A stretch of DNA of 14,050 bases from an uncultured Cytophagaceae bacterium (GCA_903960725.1 CAJCBY010000271.1:1-14050), one strand, 5' to 3'; counted from the stretch's first letter, positions 6,947 to 14,050 are shown. Numbers and translations: made by a program. Notes: generated by a model not told the origin, from the sequence alone.

Positions 6947-8320
6947 TTATTTTTTGGCCTTCATTATTAATAAGAAAAGCCAGCATAAAATCAGTCCTAA
7001 AAGAACATTAAAAATCAACCTCCAATCCCCCCACCGATACCCAATCACCTTAGCCGCCGCTAGTTTTTCTAAGTTACGATACAATAACATTGTTTCCGAT
7101 TGTGTGTTAAGCAATCGATCGGATGGTTGACCACTCACTGTAAACAACACGTCCGAATGCAAGGTATCGTAAGCCGCGGTGCGGATGTTAAAGAAAATCC
7201 AATTAAAATAAGATTTCAAGGCAAATTTACCCGGTTGCGATGGAATAATAAGCATTTTCTCCGTTTTATTCCCTAACATTTTATCTCCAAAAGGAAAAAC
7301 AGAGCTTTGAGATCCTGCTGAATAAAAATTCAAAAAGTAATCTGACTCAGGCAATTTAGATTCTACGAGTATACTGTTCCCGTCCCCAATAACACTAGAG
7401 ACATAAATAATGGTATCCCCTGTGTTTACACTCGTGCTAGAAACTGATTCTTCTAACCGGAAATCCCCCACTGGCACCTTTCCTTTTAACGGGTGATTAG
7501 GTAATTCTTTAGGGGTGATGACTAAAGGCCTAGAACTAAAAACTACCCTTTCTGAATTCTTTAAAAGTTGTAAACTCAAGGATGGAATGTAAATGTTCTT
7601 CGCATCGAGCGCAAAATAGGTTGATTGAAAAAAGCGGTACTCGGTGTATTTTTTATTTTTATACACCACCTTAGAAACCTTCACTTCTTGCAATCCAAAA
7701 CTCTCTTCCCAACAGTTTTTAGGCCGAATTTTCTGAATCAACACAGGTATCTGTAGATCGTTTCGATCAAAACTGTAGCGAGTCGAATTGTCGTCGGGGA
7801 TAAATAAGGAAAACTTAATATTAAAACCCTGCCCTACAAAAGGTTGGGTTTGGGTGGTACTAACAGCTAAGAAGACCGAATTTTGACCCTTAAACAAATC
7901 CTCAATTTGCGCTTTATCCTCCTCCACAACCTCTTCTTTTTGCGCAGATGGACTAACGACCAGCGCGAACCCCTCTACTTTTAAAGACTGTTGATTAACC
8001 ACGACCTCCGTGGGTGGTACGAGAAGAGTTCCGGCAGAGGATGCTTGGTAATATTGCGAAAAGGTAAAAGAGTAAATAGGATCTCCATTTTGGATATCCG
8101 TTGCTTTGGAACGGGAAACACCTAACTTTCTTAAGCCGGGTAATTCTGGAAACTTGTAAATCGGTGATTCCAGTGACGGATTAACTGATTTGATCACAAA
8201 TGATAAGGCGAAATTCTCTTCTAACGTGATGTTTTTTTCCCCTACTACTAGAGAAGCTTGTGCCCTGAGCTCAAACAAAGCGGACAAAAACAGGAAAAAG
8301 AATAGAATAAACCGTCTCAT
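6947..8320 (-). CDS. BatD-like secreted protein with C-terminal membrane anchor
   Basis: A 457-residue protein with a signal peptide ([20 protein letters not shown], cut near QA), a long beta-rich exported region and a single transmembrane helix at about 434-454 followed by KAKK. The body would therefore face the periplasm. The N-terminal part resembles the BatD family: [33 protein letters not shown], and [19 protein letters not shown], the step where BatD proteins have GxFxIPPA. In Bacteroidota BatD is usually encoded with BatA, BatB and an AAA ATPase (MoxR). None of these is here, and the gene instead leads the aroC-tadA operon, with a 4-base gap. The role is unknown; the old oxygen-tolerance label for Bat proteins is weakly grounded. 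The family call is moderate. Confidence 0.65.
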   Translation of the reverse strand: MRRFILFFFLFLSALFELRAQASLVVGEKNITLEENFALSFVIKSVNPSLESPIYKFPELPGLRKLGVSRSKATDIQNGDPIYSFTFSQYYQASSAGTLLVPPTEVVVNQQSLKVEGFALVVSPSAQKEEVVEEDKAQIEDLFKGQNSVFLAVSTTQTQPFVGQGFNIKFSLFIPDDNSTRYSFDRNDLQIPVLIQKIRPKNCWEESFGLQEVKVSKVVYKNKKYTEYRFFQSTYFALDAKNIYIPSLSLQLLKNSERVVFSSRPLVITPKELPNHPLKGKVPVGDFRLEESVSSTSVNTGDTIIYVSSVIGDGNSILVESKLPESDYFLNFYSAGSQSSVFPFGDKMLGNKTEKMLIIPSQPGKFALKSYFNWIFFNIRTAAYDTLHSDVLFTVSGQPSDRLLNTQSETMLLYRNLEKLAAAKVIGYRWGDWRLIFNVLLGLILCWLFLLIMKAKK

Positions 8321-8360
8321 CCCCGCAATTTAAGAAATCCTAGGGTCTTTGATCGCATAA

Positions 8361-9089
8361 TCAGAAAATTCGCAGGCGAAAAGATAAACCAAGCGCGAAA
8401 TAATATTCCTGGGGGCGAGTGAAACTTTGGCCAGCAGATAAATCAAGCTTCACATCATCACTGAGGTAATACGCTACTCCAGCATCATAGGAGTGGTCAG
8501 CGAATTCAGAGGCTGGAAAACGCCCAAACACTTCTACGTAGGCATAACCGCGTGACCCGATTAACATGTTCGGAGCAATGCGATAAATACCTTCAAGTGA
8601 GCCATTCGAATGCATTTCTGTACCTACATTATATCCGATTCCGAATCGATCAGTGAGATCATTTTGTAAAGTAAAAACAACATCTCCAATAGAATGACCG
8701 CGCAAATTCTTCTCTGAAAAATCCCGATTCTGGTGATCCAAATTATAATGAACAATCACTGATGTGCGAGGAATCCAACCTTTAGGCTCTAGAAAAGCCC
8801 ATTTAAACCCAAACGCTTCCGTTTGAAATCGCGTTTCTTTTCCTACCTCTTGTCCAAGAACTGAAACGTAGCGCAACTCTAATCGTTTGTGTACCCCTAT
8901 TTTAAGTAGCGAGGTGGGAAATAAATTTTCTGATGTGGCTCGATTAAAACCCATCTCTGCCTGAAAATACCCCTTCTTTACAATAAATGGACACTCTGTT
9001 TGATCTGGCCGATCCGTTTCAATACGCCCTTCACTTTGTGCAAAAGTGAGAATAGGTAGACATAAATAAAGTAGGATCCGCATAAACAT
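8361..9089 (-). CDS. Outer-membrane beta-barrel protein, MetA/phenol-degradation transporter-like family
   Basis: A 242-residue exported protein. The signal peptide MFMRILLYLCLPILTFAQ is cut before SEGR; the true start may be the second Met at 9083. The mature N-terminus IETDRPDQTECPF (23-35) is a hallmark of the family often annotated as putative MetA pathway of phenol degradation or simply transporter. It is followed by alternating beta strands (GYFQAEMGFNRA, LELRYVSVLGQEV, FGIGYNVGTEMHSNG, AYVEVFGRFP) and ends in the aromatic strand YYFALGLSFRLRIF, as expected for insertion by the BAM complex. The substrate is unknown and no catabolic gene is nearby, so the phenol label should not be taken literally. 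It follows another outer-membrane gene after 51 bases. Confidence 0.7.
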   Translation of the reverse strand: MFMRILLYLCLPILTFAQSEGRIETDRPDQTECPFIVKKGYFQAEMGFNRATSENLFPTSLLKIGVHKRLELRYVSVLGQEVGKETRFQTEAFGFKWAFLEPKGWIPRTSVIVHYNLDHQNRDFSEKNLRGHSIGDVVFTLQNDLTDRFGIGYNVGTEMHSNGSLEGIYRIAPNMLIGSRGYAYVEVFGRFPASEFADHSYDAGVAYYLSDDVKLDLSAGQSFTRPQEYYFALGLSFRLRIF

Positions 9090-9102
9090 CTACGAATTTA
9101 CT

Positions 9103-9126
9103 AATTTTTAGTCTAGTCTAAAAATT
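9103..9126. promoter_or_regulatory. AT-rich inverted repeat between two outer-membrane protein genes
   Basis: AATTTTTAG (9103-9111) and CTAAAAATT (9118-9126) form a perfect 9-bp stem around the 6-base loop TCTAGT. It sits 14 bases from each gene: after the stop at 9141 and before the start at 9089. It could be an operator or a weak attenuator. A poor -7-like sequence, TAAATTCG (minus strand, 9100-9093), lies just downstream. Confidence 0.4.
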
Positions 9127-9140
9127 TATTTAGGATAATC

Positions 9141-9971
9141 TTATATTGTGAATCCGAGCGCTCCATAGATCTCTGCAAAATAGATGGACTGCTCCGCACG
9201 ATCCACGGAACGTCCTGTGGTATGAATATCCCACAATCGAGTTGCACCCGTTTTCACGGTTGCCTCAAAAAAGAGATGTTTAGATAAATTTAACTTTAAA
9301 CCGGTCTTCAAGGAAGCCCCACCACCTGCGAGATTCCAAAAATTGTTTTGACCCACCCCAAAAACATGTACATCAGAACGCGGCACTAAAGCACCAATAC
9401 CCACTCCATTCATCCAATCAATCGCAAAACGACTATGTAAAGACCTGTACAATGATTTATAATATTCTAATTCAATCGAAGCATAATTATAGCCATCCGT
9501 ATGTTCTAGATGAACAAACTTTTGAGGATCCAAAACGAGGGGAGTTTGATTAAAGGTTCCCACATAAGCCGGATCCACCGTAATTCCTGGTGAAGAAGTC
9601 TGAGGGTCGATAAAACCGGATACTCGCACTGTTTGTAAATCTTTAACAACATACTTCATGTGATCCCAACCAAGGCTGATGGACAAATTGTCCTTCAAAA
9701 AATAACCCGCATGAAAATTGAATTGGGGAATAGATAAAAGACCTGGATCTAGGTAGGTTTTAATTTCAGAGAGGGGAGTAGGAAAATCTAACGCTTTCGC
9801 ATTTAACAAGGTAAAATCATACCCAGGTCCTACAAATCGAATATCCGAATCGGCATATGCGGAGCGATTATATCCCCAGGTGACATAATAAGATCCTTTT
9901 TGATTCGTTTTTTGTGAAAAAGCAAGGTAGTTAAGACCACAAATAAAAAGGAGAGTAAAGTATTTTGTCAT
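9141..9971 (-). CDS. Conserved outer-membrane beta-barrel protein of unknown function
   Basis: I choose the ATG at 9971 (276 residues) because it gives a clean signal peptide, MTKYFTLLFICGLNYLAFSQ. The longer reading from 10010 puts 13 residues in front (MLTFVPSNFIPRG) and spoils it. The mature protein begins GSYYVTWGYNRSAYADSDI and then VGPGYDFTL (26-55), a pattern I recall from uncharacterised Bacteroidota outer-membrane proteins. SIPQFNFHAGYFLKDNLSIS (80-99) looks like two barrel strands with a periplasmic turn. The C-terminus (FAEIYGALGFTI) ends in a hydrophobic strand. The arrangement fits an 8- to 12-strand barrel. No enzymatic motif is seen. It probably lies upstream of, and perhaps in one transcript with, the second outer-membrane gene at 9089-8361. 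Confidence 0.65.
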   Translation of the reverse strand: MTKYFTLLFICGLNYLAFSQKTNQKGSYYVTWGYNRSAYADSDIRFVGPGYDFTLLNAKALDFPTPLSEIKTYLDPGLLSIPQFNFHAGYFLKDNLSISLGWDHMKYVVKDLQTVRVSGFIDPQTSSPGITVDPAYVGTFNQTPLVLDPQKFVHLEHTDGYNYASIELEYYKSLYRSLHSRFAIDWMNGVGIGALVPRSDVHVFGVGQNNFWNLAGGGASLKTGLKLNLSKHLFFEATVKTGATRLWDIHTTGRSVDRAEQSIYFAEIYGALGFTI

Positions 9972-10124
9972 TCCACGGGGGATAAAATTCGAAGGGACAA
10001 AGGTGAGCATTATTTAAGGGAAATAGCTACCAAAAACTTGATATTAATCAGAAAAGAGAACAACGATTACTATTTTTCATTCATATTGCCGTAAATTGCA
10101 TCCCGAATTCATTACCATTACCCT

Positions 10125-10952
10125 ATGAAAAAAACATCTGCGAAATTTGAATACAAAACCTTTACGTTAGGAGAACAGCTAACGGAAGAGCAGAAAGAAT
10201 ACTTCAGTAAGTATGGAGTAATTCACTTTAAAAAGTTTATTGAACCAGAAACAGCACAACTTTTCATTTCGGAATTAGCTAAAATCGAAAAGCAATGGCT
10301 TGAAGAAGGGATTGAGAAAGTGAAAGGGATTCCGTTGAAATTTGGTAAAGATCACGAAGGAAACCCGATGATTCAGCGCATGTGCTTCACCAATCAGTTT
10401 AGCCCAGTTTTAGCAGAATTAATCAGAGATCCCCGCTTGCAATTGTTAATTGAGCTATTAGCGCCTTATGAAGGTCGCATTAGCGAAGATGAAAAAGATG
10501 GTTTGGTGTTCAATCACTACATCAATCAACCGAATTCAAAGTTCAGCCAAATGGGCTGGCACACCGATAGCCCACGCGATTTATTTTTAGGTCAAAAGAT
10601 CCTTCCCATGTTAAACGTGGGCATTCACTTGGATAACTGCCCTTCATCGAATGGTGGACTTCGGGTTTTACCGGGAACGCATACGCAAGGCGTGTTGAAG
10701 TTGTTATTCGGAAAGAAGCAATTCATCGACCATAAACCAGATCCAAGAGAAGCTGCGTTCGAAATCGAACGGGGTGATTTAACTATCCATGATGGCCGTT
10801 TATGGCACCGGGTAGAGGTTTCGCCTAATGTGGGCGAAAAATCCCGCCGCCGCGTGATGTATGTTCCCATTATTACTGGAAAGTACAAGCCGAAAACAGA
10901 TCAAAGTAAGACTCCATTCTACCACAGATTTGCGAAAGTGGTGACGAAATAA
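10125..10952 (+). CDS. Phytanoyl-CoA dioxygenase (PhyH) family Fe(II)/2-oxoglutarate oxygenase
   Basis: A 275-residue soluble protein of the PhyH family. The facial triad is visible: His146 and Asp148 in MGWHTDSP, and distal His228 in GRLWHRVEVS. The 2-oxoglutarate-binding arginine is probably in SRRRVMYVP (240-248). GGLRVLPGTH (177-186) is the other typical block. Such enzymes hydroxylate an organic substrate using 2-oxoglutarate and oxygen. The family is broad and the substrate cannot be predicted; no lipid or secondary-metabolite genes adjoin. It is a single-gene unit, divergent from the outer-membrane gene at 9971 and convergent with ruvX, sharing a terminator. The 10011-10124 gap shows only a 7-of-8 -7 match (TATTTTTC at 10071), so the promoter is uncertain. 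Confidence 0.85.
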   Translation: MKKTSAKFEYKTFTLGEQLTEEQKEYFSKYGVIHFKKFIEPETAQLFISELAKIEKQWLEEGIEKVKGIPLKFGKDHEGNPMIQRMCFTNQFSPVLAELIRDPRLQLLIELLAPYEGRISEDEKDGLVFNHYINQPNSKFSQMGWHTDSPRDLFLGQKILPMLNVGIHLDNCPSSNGGLRVLPGTHTQGVLKLLFGKKQFIDHKPDPREAAFEIERGDLTIHDGRLWHRVEVSPNVGEKSRRRVMYVPIITGKYKPKTDQSKTPFYHRFAKVVTK

Positions 10953-10985
10953 AAAAAGCGACTCTTTACCAGAGTCGCTTTTTTT
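10951..10985. terminator. Symmetric bidirectional rho-independent terminator (phyH-like / ruvX)
   Basis: GCGACTCT (10958-10965) and AGAGTCGC (10971-10978) form a perfect 8-bp stem around TTACC. It is flanked by seven A (10951-10957) and seven T (10979-10985), so it works as a stem with a U tract on either strand. The stop codons of both convergent genes (10950-10952 and 10984-10986) lie partly in the A and T tracts. Confidence 0.95.
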
Positions 10986-11397
10986 AGCTTTTTGATTCGA
11001 TATAAGACTGCAAAATAATCGTGGCGGATACCCGATCGACGGTCCCCTTTTCTCGTCTATCTTTCTTCGACATTCCTCCCGCGATCATTGCTTGCATGGC
11101 AAGCTTCGAAGTGAAACGTTCATCGTGTTCTGCTAATGGCATTAATGGAAACTTCTTGCGAAAGCTTTTGATAAAAATCCGAACTCCAGCTGTAGAATCG
11201 GTATCGGTGTTGTCAAGATTTTTGGGCATTCCGATGACTACTTGGTCCACCGTTTCCTTCTCAAAGTAGGTTTGAAGAAAGGCTAATAAAGTGTGCGTGG
11301 GCACTGTATCTAACCCATTTGCAATAATCTGCAATGGATCCGTCACTGCTATTCCTGTCCGTTTTAGGCCAAAATCAATCGCTAGAATGCGCCCCAT
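10984..11397 (-). CDS. ruvX: Putative pre-16S rRNA nuclease / Holliday junction resolvase-like RuvX (YqgF)
   Basis: A 137-residue RNase H-fold protein of the YqgF/RuvX family, which in E. coli takes part in 16S rRNA 5'-end processing; the resolvase label is older. Active-site acids are in place: Asp8 in ILAIDFGLKRTGIAV, Glu93 region in HDERFTS (91-97), and Asp121 in VDRVSATIILQ (120-130). VVIGMPKN (53-60) is the other conserved block. The length is typical. It lies one base downstream of the YcxB-like gene, so both are probably co-transcribed. It ends in a shared bidirectional terminator. Confidence 0.92.
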   Translation of the reverse strand: MGRILAIDFGLKRTGIAVTDPLQIIANGLDTVPTHTLLAFLQTYFEKETVDQVVIGMPKNLDNTDTDSTAGVRIFIKSFRKKFPLMPLAEHDERFTSKLAMQAMIAGGMSKKDRREKGTVDRVSATIILQSYIESKS

Positions 11398-11398
11398 C

Positions 11399-11947
11399 TT
11401 AGGAATTTAAATACCCCTTGTCGCGCAAAATCTTATCTAGTAATTTCTTGTCATTATCGTTATTGAAAACAGTAAATGGCAAGTACAAGAATTGGTATTT
11501 CCCCATCTCTAAGATATAGGCATTCTTATCCTTGTAAGCTCCTACAATCATATCCCATTTAATCATTCCACCTTCTTTATCTGAAAGCTTCATGAAGATT
11601 TGGCGACTATCAATCTCGTAACGGTATTTATCAAATAATTGCTTGTATTGCGCTAATTGCGTGATTCCAGTAAATTGAATCAACCAGAAAAGAAGATAAC
11701 CGATTACACCGACCGCGATGAAAATATAGATCCAGTAATTTTTATAAGTTCCTGTTAAGTTCAAAGCCACATTTCCTAAAACGAGTGCTAAAGGAATAAA
11801 GGCAAATTTCCATTGATTCGAGAACAACTGGCGCATGCATAATCCCACAAATTTGTTTTTTTCTAGCGCGAATTTCTTCGTTTTGATCGCTAGGGGATTA
11901 GAAGGTGCTTGCATTTGGCGCTGTTGAGCACCGTACATTTTAGACAT
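11399..11947 (-). CDS. YcxB-like membrane protein of unknown function
   Basis: A 182-residue protein with two transmembrane helices (about 47-64 and 71-92) flanked by basic residues. A cytoplasmic C-terminal domain (about 105-178) resembles the YcxB-like C-terminal domain: YEIDSRQIFMKLSD, IKWDMIVGAYKDKNAYILEM, LYLPFTVF and a final helix LLDKILRDKG. No function is known for this domain. A basic, Gln-rich tail (1-32) precedes the membrane. The gene heads a two-gene unit with ruvX, one base away. A -7-like sequence TACCTTTA (minus, 11986-11979), one mismatch from consensus, lies about 31 bases upstream. Confidence 0.65.
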   Translation of the reverse strand: MSKMYGAQQRQMQAPSNPLAIKTKKFALEKNKFVGLCMRQLFSNQWKFAFIPLALVLGNVALNLTGTYKNYWIYIFIAVGVIGYLLFWLIQFTGITQLAQYKQLFDKYRYEIDSRQIFMKLSDKEGGMIKWDMIVGAYKDKNAYILEMGKYQFLYLPFTVFNNDNDKKLLDKILRDKGYLNS

Positions 11948-11997
11948 ATGGAATGATTTTTAAACGCTAATTAAGGCGTAAAGGTACGAAAATTGGA

Positions 11998-12005
11998 TAA
12001 TTTTG
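11998..12005 (+). promoter_or_regulatory. Probable -7 box of the phosphoribosyltransferase gene
   Basis: TAATTTTG is an exact TAnnTTTG match, 39 bases before the ATG at 12045, leaving a leader of about 32 nt. No -33 TTTG is present at normal spacing, so support is limited to one element. Confidence 0.4.
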
Positions 12006-12044
12006 GTAATTTTAAATCGCACAATTTGAATTAAAGCAATCCCT

Positions 12045-12548
12045 ATGTCTGCCAAACAAGTACTTGATGGCCCTGCCCTCCTCCAAAAAATCCGACGAAT
12101 TGCCTTTCAAATCTATGAGAATAACTTCGAAGAGACTGAAATTGTTATTGCAGGTATTGTAGGCGAGGGTTTCGCTTTTGCCGAACTATTGTGTGAAGAG
12201 ATCAAAAGTATCTCCAAGATCAAAGCCATTCCGGTAAAAATTGACTTAAATAAAGAGCAACCCTACGAGCGCCCAGTAAAATTCGAAGGTGGAACAGATG
12301 CCCTTGAAAATAAGGTAATCATCGTGGTAGATGACGTTTTGAACACAGGACGGACGTTCTCCTACAGCTTAGCCCCCTTTTTAAGCATGCACGTGAAGCG
12401 CATTCAAGTGGCCGTCATCGTGGATCGCAACTACAAGCGCTTCCCTATCTCAGCGGATTACAAAGGGTACGAGCTTTCAACCACGCTTTCTGAGCACGTG
12501 CAAGTGATTTTATCAGATCCCACGAAAAGAGGGGTGTATTTAGCTTAG
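12045..12548 (+). CDS. PyrR-like phosphoribosyltransferase
   Basis: A 167-residue type I phosphoribosyltransferase. The PRPP-binding loop VVDDVLNTGRT (94-104) with Asp96-Asp97 is clear, and IAGIVGEGFAFAELL (35-49) is the PP-loop region. The tail VDRNYKRFPISADYKGYELS (126-145) resembles the PyrR block VDRGHRELPIRADFVG. PyrR proteins are UMP-responsive pyr attenuation factors in Gram-positives and often uracil phosphoribosyltransferases. Here no pyr gene is adjacent and no attenuator is seen, so the substrate and any regulatory role are open. It is a single-gene unit divergent from the YcxB-like gene; its stop overlaps that of aroE by 4 bases. Confidence 0.8.
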   Translation: MSAKQVLDGPALLQKIRRIAFQIYENNFEETEIVIAGIVGEGFAFAELLCEEIKSISKIKAIPVKIDLNKEQPYERPVKFEGGTDALENKVIIVVDDVLNTGRTFSYSLAPFLSMHVKRIQVAVIVDRNYKRFPISADYKGYELSTTLSEHVQVILSDPTKRGVYLA

Positions 12549-13303
12549 TTTTTCTGCCAAATTTCCCAAGCCTTATCGGCCTGGCCTTGCAACATCTCTA
12601 ATCCGGCATAGATGCCTCCCACCTTGTGTTCAAGCCCTGCCTTCAAGAAAGCCGTCTCTAATGGGTTGTAGACGATATCGTATAAATAGTGTTGCTTGTT
12701 CAATAATTCGTACGGAATAGGTGGCTTCTCATCTACCTTAGGAAACATCCCTAAAGGTGTCGTATTCACGATAAGGCCAATTTCTTCCATCATTTCAGGT
12801 AATTGCTCGTAAGTCACTATTTCATCCGATGCTTGACGAGAAACCTTAATCACCTCGAATCCCATATCTTCCAAGGCCACGATGATCGCTTTCGCTGCCC
12901 CTCCTTGACCTAAAACACAAGCCTTTAAGGATCCAAAGTTTTTAAATTTGTCCCAAAACTCCACCGTCGTACGAAACCCCCAATAATCGGTATTGTAACC
13001 GCGAGTGTATCCGTCAGCGGCGATTTTGATGGTATTTACGGCGCCTATTTGAGCAGCGGCTAAATCTATCTCATCTAACAAAGGCATCACCACTTGCTTG
13101 TATGGTATCGTTACATTCAGCCCTTTAAGATTCGGATTTGCCGATAGAATCGCCTTGAACTCATCGATGCTAGGAATGGGGAATTGCTCGTAAGCGTGGG
13201 TTTTAGAGAGACCTAGCTTTTCGAATTTTTCAGTGAAATAAGCTTTGGAAAAAGAATGACCTAATGGATAGCCAATTAGACCGTATAAGTGCGAAATAGC
13301 CAT
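12545..13303 (-). CDS. aroE: Shikimate dehydrogenase (NADP-dependent)
   Basis: Reduces 3-dehydroshikimate to shikimate. At 252 residues it is slightly shorter than E. coli AroE (272). The substrate pocket has Ser17 and Ser19 in GHSFSKAYF, the catalytic Lys69 in NVTIPYK (63-69), Asn90 and Asp106 in GYNTDYWG, and Gln241 in MLQGQADKAW. The nucleotide-binding loop is GQGGAAKA (132-139), the usual place of GAGGAxRA, with Gln in the second position. VSRQ at 154-157 is where NADP-type enzymes carry the phosphate-binding NRT-like motif. It starts one base after the dedA-like stop and is the last gene of the comA/dedA/aroE unit. Confidence 0.95.
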   Translation of the reverse strand: MAISHLYGLIGYPLGHSFSKAYFTEKFEKLGLSKTHAYEQFPIPSIDEFKAILSANPNLKGLNVTIPYKQVVMPLLDEIDLAAAQIGAVNTIKIAADGYTRGYNTDYWGFRTTVEFWDKFKNFGSLKACVLGQGGAAKAIIVALEDMGFEVIKVSRQASDEIVTYEQLPEMMEEIGLIVNTTPLGMFPKVDEKPPIPYELLNKQHYLYDIVYNPLETAFLKAGLEHKVGGIYAGLEMLQGQADKAWEIWQKN

Positions 13304-13304
13304 C

Positions 13305-13934
13305 TTATTTGCGTTTTGAAATCAATCCCCAAATGATGGGCAGAACCGATACTCCGACGATTCCCAAGACCACTTTTTCGAAATTTGCTTTAACGAATTC
13401 GTTATCCCCTAAGAAATAACCGGCCGCAGAAATACTGCTGACCCAAAGTGTCGCCCCTAAAAATCCATACAATAAATACACGGGATAAGACATGCGGCCA
13501 GCGCCAGCTACGAAAGGAGCCACCGTACGAACGATCGGAATGAATCGAGCTAGGATAACCGTTTTCGGGCCATATTTGGCATAAAACGCCTCTGTTTCTT
13601 CAATGTGCTTGCGCTTCAAAAACAAAACCTGCTCTCGTTCTCGAATGATACTACTAAAATACTTACCGATAAAATAATTGACTTGATCACCTAACAGCGC
13701 TGCCCCTATCAACAAGGGAATTACCGTTCCTAAAGACAATTCGCCACTGGCCGCAGCTAATAAACCCACCGAGAACAACAGGGAATCGCCTGGCAAAAAA
13801 GGCATCACGACTAGTCCCGTCTCTACGAATACAATCAGAAACAAAAGACCATAGGTCAATGCGCCATGAGCGGCAATAAATTCCGACAAAAAGGTTAATG
13901 GATCTTTTAGTAGATCTAATAAAAGCTGCAGCAT
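13305..13934 (-). CDS. DedA-family (VTT-domain) inner-membrane protein
   Basis: A 209-residue polytopic membrane protein of the DedA/SNARE-associated family. Recognisable signatures are FVETGLVVMPFLPGDSLLF (36-54), where Glu38 and the PGD at 48-50 are the conserved acidic positions; GDQVNYFIGKY (82-92); and ARFIPIVRTVAPFVAGAGRM (129-148) with the essential arginines Arg130 and Arg136. VLGIVGVSVLPIIWGLI gives the last helix. Family members act in membrane homeostasis, including undecaprenyl-phosphate or other phospholipid flipping and proton-motive-force maintenance; which one applies here cannot be told. It lies between the ComA-like gene (5-base gap) and aroE (1-base gap), so is in the same operon. 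Confidence 0.9.
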   Translation of the reverse strand: MLQLLLDLLKDPLTFLSEFIAAHGALTYGLLFLIVFVETGLVVMPFLPGDSLLFSVGLLAAASGELSLGTVIPLLIGAALLGDQVNYFIGKYFSSIIREREQVLFLKRKHIEETEAFYAKYGPKTVILARFIPIVRTVAPFVAGAGRMSYPVYLLYGFLGATLWVSSISAAGYFLGDNEFVKANFEKVVLGIVGVSVLPIIWGLISKRK

Positions 13935-13939
13935 CCGAA

Positions 13940-14050
13940 CTATTTCGTTAAGAAGTGGTCAAACGTATCGCCACGTAATCCTAAACGAATCGTTTCTAAT
14001 GAAATAACCTCCTGCGGAGCAATATTTCCTACGTTTACGTTCGCTCCTAC
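13940..14050 (-). CDS. Phosphosulfolactate synthase (ComA-like), C-terminal end
   Basis: Only the last 36 codons are in the window; translated by hand, they read [20 protein letters not shown] then [16 protein letters not shown] before TAG at 13942-13940. The block [22 protein letters not shown] matches the conserved end of the phosphosulfolactate synthase family, which adds sulfite to phosphoenolpyruvate as the first step of the archaeal coenzyme M route. In Bacteroidota, which do not make coenzyme M, homologs may feed cysteate or sulfonolipid synthesis; that is an inference. It is the upstream gene of the dedA-aroE unit. Confidence 0.75.
   Translation of the reverse strand, partial: VGANVNVGNIAPQEVISLETIRLGLRGDTFDHFLTK

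Noticed and set aside
8361-9089. Phenol degradation protein
   Set aside because: The label comes from a loosely named barrel family; no catabolic genes are nearby, so only an outer-membrane barrel is supported.
9972-10010. Longer start at 10010 for the outer-membrane protein
   Set aside because: It would place 13 polar and mixed residues before a clean signal peptide that starts at 9971.
11961-11980. Inverted repeat ACGC/GCGT upstream of the YcxB-like gene
   Set aside because: Only a 4-bp stem with an 8-base loop; expected by chance.
12045-12548. Pyrimidine attenuation locus controlled by PyrR
   Set aside because: No pyr biosynthetic genes, leader hairpins or anti-terminators are seen around the gene.

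Overview
The window looks like chromosomal DNA of a member of the Bacteroidota, most likely a pigmented aquatic Cytophagales-type bacterium. The evidence is a TonB-dependent receptor with an N-terminal carboxypeptidase-regulatory-like domain, several small outer-membrane barrel proteins with Bacteroidota-style signatures, a BatD-like protein, a CruF-type carotenoid gene, and several -7 boxes of the Bacteroidota form TAnnTTTG (the clearest in front of tRNA-His, with a -33 TTTG at 19-nt spacing). Shine-Dalgarno signals are weak, as usual in this phylum. The genus is a guess. I see no phage, insertion sequence or CRISPR array; this is core-type sequence with tightly packed short operons.

Layout. 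1-605 (-) is the start of a TonB-dependent receptor that runs off the left edge. It is divergent from a two-gene unit on +: a DUF3089 lipoprotein (805-1836) and mannose-1-phosphate guanylyltransferase (1841-2905). Tail-to-tail with that is a minus-strand pair, a CruF-like carotenoid hydratase (4453-3815) followed by a CarH-type cobalamin-binding MerR regulator (3786-2902). Next, also on minus, come tRNA-His (4600-4526) and a Mn-type superoxide dismutase (5303-4692), each with a clear rho-independent terminator. A 26-bp inverted repeat made of AAATGGT heptamers separates sod from the minus-strand operon batD-like/aroC/tadA (8320-5414). Upstream lie two outer-membrane proteins (9089-8361 and 9971-9141).

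10125-10952 (+) encodes a phytanoyl-CoA dioxygenase-family protein. It faces ruvX and a YcxB-like membrane protein (11947-10984, -) across a symmetric bidirectional terminator. 12045-12548 (+) is a PyrR-like phosphoribosyltransferase. It runs tail-to-tail into a minus-strand operon of a ComA-like phosphosulfolactate synthase (3' end only, 14050-13940), a DedA-family membrane protein and aroE (13303-12545).

The most informative unit is cruF-carH. The regulator keeps the Wx9EH motif and the ExHxxG cobalamin-ligand motif of light-sensing CarH proteins, its neighbour is a carotenoid enzyme, and the promoter of the pair carries a near-perfect 12-bp inverted repeat over its -7 box. Together these suggest a B12-dependent, light-responsive, autoregulated switch for carotenoid synthesis. 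The shikimate genes aroC and aroE lie in two separate operons. The remaining genes are mostly housekeeping and do not form one obvious pathway. No intergenic stretch exceeds 300 bases; the longest, 606-804, holds the divergent promoters of the receptor and the lipoprotein.
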